A DNA stretch of 14,959 nt from Dehalococcoidia bacterium. GTDB taxonomy: Bacteria > Chloroflexota > Dehalococcoidia > GIF9 > AB-539-J10. The notes under the pieces were generated by a model. It saw only the letters and a program-made list of their open reading frames with translations, was not told where the DNA came from and searched no databases. Numbering within the stretch: position 1 is the stretch's first letter; every line of letters begins with the position of its first letter. The translations under genes were made by a program, and so were the position numbers. Location of the stretch: NCBI GenBank assembly GCA_030603265.1, contig JAUVYD010000012.1:1-14959 (forward strand). Reading direction: 5' to 3'. Shown here piece by piece: positions 13,676 to 14,959 of the stretch.

Positions 13676-14608
13676 CTACTGCGACGCCTCCTTCAGGCCA
13701 AGCACGTCACCCACTTGCAATCCCAGCTCACCGCATATGGTTCCTGCGTCGACGGGGGGTGAGCCGGGTAGGGCGGCCTTCTTGACGAGAATCGAGCCGC
13801 CTTCTGCTGCGATGGTCAAGCCCTCGTCCGTGACTGCGGTGACTGTGCCCGGTCGGGCAGAACTCGTCTCTGCAAGGAGGACCGAGTCGAACAGCCTGAC
13901 TGTGTGCCCTCGCGCATACGTTCGAGCCGCCGGAGCGGGATTGGCCCCCCTGATGAGGTTGTATACCTCTCCCGCTGGACGGAACCAGTCGACCCAGGCG
14001 TGATCCGCCGTGAACATCCCTTCGTAGGTTGCCTGCGACTTGTCTTGTGGTATTCGGGGAGCGATTCCCTTCTCGACGAGGTCAACTGCTTCGAGCAGTG
14101 CTTCGATACTCAACGGAACAATCTTCCGGCTGTACAGTGAACCGACGGTGTCGTCGGGCGATATCTCCACTTCCTTCTGAAGCAGTATTGGACCGGTATC
14201 GATGCCGCCGTCCGGCCAGAAGATGGTGACACCTGTTGTTGTTTCTCCCTGGACTACCGGCCAGATCAACGCGTTGGGACCTCCGTGCTTCGGTAGAAGC
14301 GACGGATGCCACTCTATTGTGCCTGTGCTCGCCAGCGTGAAGAAAGCCTCCGGGAGTATCTTGGTCACGTAGGCCATGACGGTGAGGTCCGGGGCGACGG
14401 CTCGGCACTGGTCGAGGAATTGCGGTTGCTTCACGTTCTCCAGGGGAACAAAGGGTATGCCGAATTCGCCGGCCGCCTCCTTGACGCGGTTCGGAGCGCC
14501 CGCCGCATCGGGAGTAGTGCAGACTCCCACAACCTGGTACTCCTTTGCCACCAGCGCCCTCAGGACTTTCTCCCCAAGAGCTCTTTCACCGACGAAGAGT
14601 ATTCTCAC
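13676..14608 (-). CDS. Formyltransferase-fold protein, ALDH1L-hydrolase-like
   Basis: This 310-residue protein has the formyl_trans_N fold and a C-terminal OB-like domain. It begins MRILFVGERALGEKVLRAL. The catalytic region reads WHPSLLPKHGGPNA, then GVTIFWPDGGIDTGPILL, with His101 and Asp137. Their 36-residue spacing equals that of the catalytic His/Asp in E. coli Fmt and in the ALDH1L hydrolase domain. The Asn of the Fmt NxH motif is Glu99 here. TIFW, LLQKEVEISPDDTV and ATYEGMF are closer to the 10-formyl-THF hydrolase domain of ALDH1L than to Fmt. It may use 10-formyl-THF as hydrolase or formyltransferase; Fmt function is not excluded. The GTG start at 14608 is set by GGAGG 8 nt upstream; an ATG at 14623 overlaps that site. 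Confidence 0.82.
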   Translation of the reverse strand: MRILFVGERALGEKVLRALVAKEYQVVGVCTTPDAAGAPNRVKEAAGEFGIPFVPLENVKQPQFLDQCRAVAPDLTVMAYVTKILPEAFFTLASTGTIEWHPSLLPKHGGPNALIWPVVQGETTTGVTIFWPDGGIDTGPILLQKEVEISPDDTVGSLYSRKIVPLSIEALLEAVDLVEKGIAPRIPQDKSQATYEGMFTADHAWVDWFRPAGEVYNLIRGANPAPAARTYARGHTVRLFDSVLLAETSSARPGTVTAVTDEGLTIAAEGGSILVKKAALPGSPPVDAGTICGELGLQVGDVLGLKEASQ

Positions 14609-14616
14609 TGTCTTGG

Positions 14617-14621
14617 CCTCC
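14617..14621 (-). promoter_or_regulatory. Ribosome binding site fixing the GTG start of the formyltransferase-like gene
   Basis: GGAGG on the minus strand (14621 down to 14617) is 8 nt before GTG 14608. The GTG start yields MRILFVG, the usual N-terminus of the fold. The alternative ATG at 14623 would place this Shine-Dalgarno sequence inside the coding region. Confidence 0.7.
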
Positions 14622-14623
14622 AT

Positions 14624-14959
14624 TCAGGGTTTTCGTATTGGGCGTCACCGTGCCCGACGTTGGATTCGGGTTGGCTGCAACTCTCCGCGCGGAGCCGGTG
14701 TGGCGGCCGCGCGCCGGATATCTATCCTGATGTACTTTACTCGAATCAGCTCGGGAATCTCAAGGCCTTACAACGCTTGCTTCGCGGTATATCGGCAGCC
14801 TTCGCAGACGAATGACGAGGGCCAACATCAGTGTTCTGACTTCAGGGTGAACAGCCAGGAGAGGTGCAGAGTGCTGCAGCATCTGGGTGCGCTTCGTCGC
14901 AGGCCATTCTGTGCCGATTCGCCCGTAAGCTCTGGCGTGGAGTTTCGATTCCCGAACCA
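14624..14959. other. Terminal non-coding stretch, no supported gene
   Basis: No tRNA, repeat array or recognisable protein is seen here. On the + strand AGGAGAGG (14857-14864) precedes GTG codons at 14864 and 14871, and both frames stay open to the window edge (about 30 residues). One could be the start of a rightward gene, but neither translation is recognisable. A minus-strand frame is open from the edge to about 14830, also without resemblance. The sequence TGCAG-AGTG-CTGCA at 14865-14878 is a small palindrome. Confidence 0.4.
14734..14763 (-). promoter_or_regulatory. Candidate promoter of the formyltransferase-like gene
   Basis: On the minus strand TTGAGA (14763 down to 14758) matches five of six -35 bases. 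TAAAGT (14739 down to 14734) matches four of six -10 bases. The spacer is 18 bp and there is no TGn extension. The leader to the GTG would be about 115-120 nt, unlike the leaderless units elsewhere in the window. Confidence 0.35.

Noticed and set aside
14306..14815. 169-codon plus-strand frame near the right end
   Set aside because: Most of it is antisense to the formyltransferase-like gene and its translation is unrecognisable.
14900..14959. TTCGATTCCC near the end, resembling a tRNA T-loop
   Set aside because: The flanking bases do not form a T stem, and no acceptor, D or anticodon stem can be folded on either strand.

Overview
The window looks like chromosomal DNA from a moderately GC-rich bacterium, most likely a Chloroflexota lineage near Dehalococcoidia. 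This placement is inferred from gene content and protein style, not from a database search. Supporting signs are a short YidC without the large periplasmic domain of Gram-negative YidC, a beta-propeller lipoprotein placed between yidD and yidC, a type-2-like IleRS, and a soluble Hdr-like/FAD oxidase operon. Three transcription units also begin with a near-consensus extended -10 element only 7-8 nt before the ATG, which suggests leaderless mRNAs.

Left part (3-7948, all +): the 3' end of a YfcE/MJ0936-type metallophosphoesterase is followed by a dense information-processing cluster. Its order is rpsF, ssb, rpsR, rpmH, rnpA, yidD, a beta-propeller lipoprotein, yidC, khpB (jag) and ileS. The cluster appears to be driven by a promoter inside the end of the phosphoesterase gene, with transcription predicted to start at or next to the rpsF ATG. 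Internal genes have Shine-Dalgarno sequences or overlaps. The products cover ribosomal proteins, ssDNA binding, RNase P, membrane protein insertion (YidD/YidC), an RNA-binding KH-R3H protein and isoleucyl-tRNA charging. The IleRS carries a swapped class I signature, GIHH in place of HIGH.

Middle (8015-9573): a HtrA/DegP-like serine protease lipoprotein (-) and a PadR-family repressor (+) diverge from an 83-bp intergenic region. That region holds two extended -10 promoters and an imperfect palindrome over the padR -10.

Right part (9822-14608, all -): a three-gene overlapping operon encodes an HdrB/CCG-type Fe-S protein, a GlcD-type FAD-binding oxidase and an HdrD/GlcF-type Fe-S protein. It looks like a soluble flavin/Fe-S 2-hydroxyacid-type dehydrogenase or electron-transfer complex. 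Upstream and co-directional is a stand-alone formyltransferase-fold protein that resembles the 10-formyl-THF hydrolase domain of ALDH1L more than canonical Fmt. The last ~340 bases hold no gene that can be assigned with confidence. No rRNA, tRNA, CRISPR array, transposon or prophage was seen.
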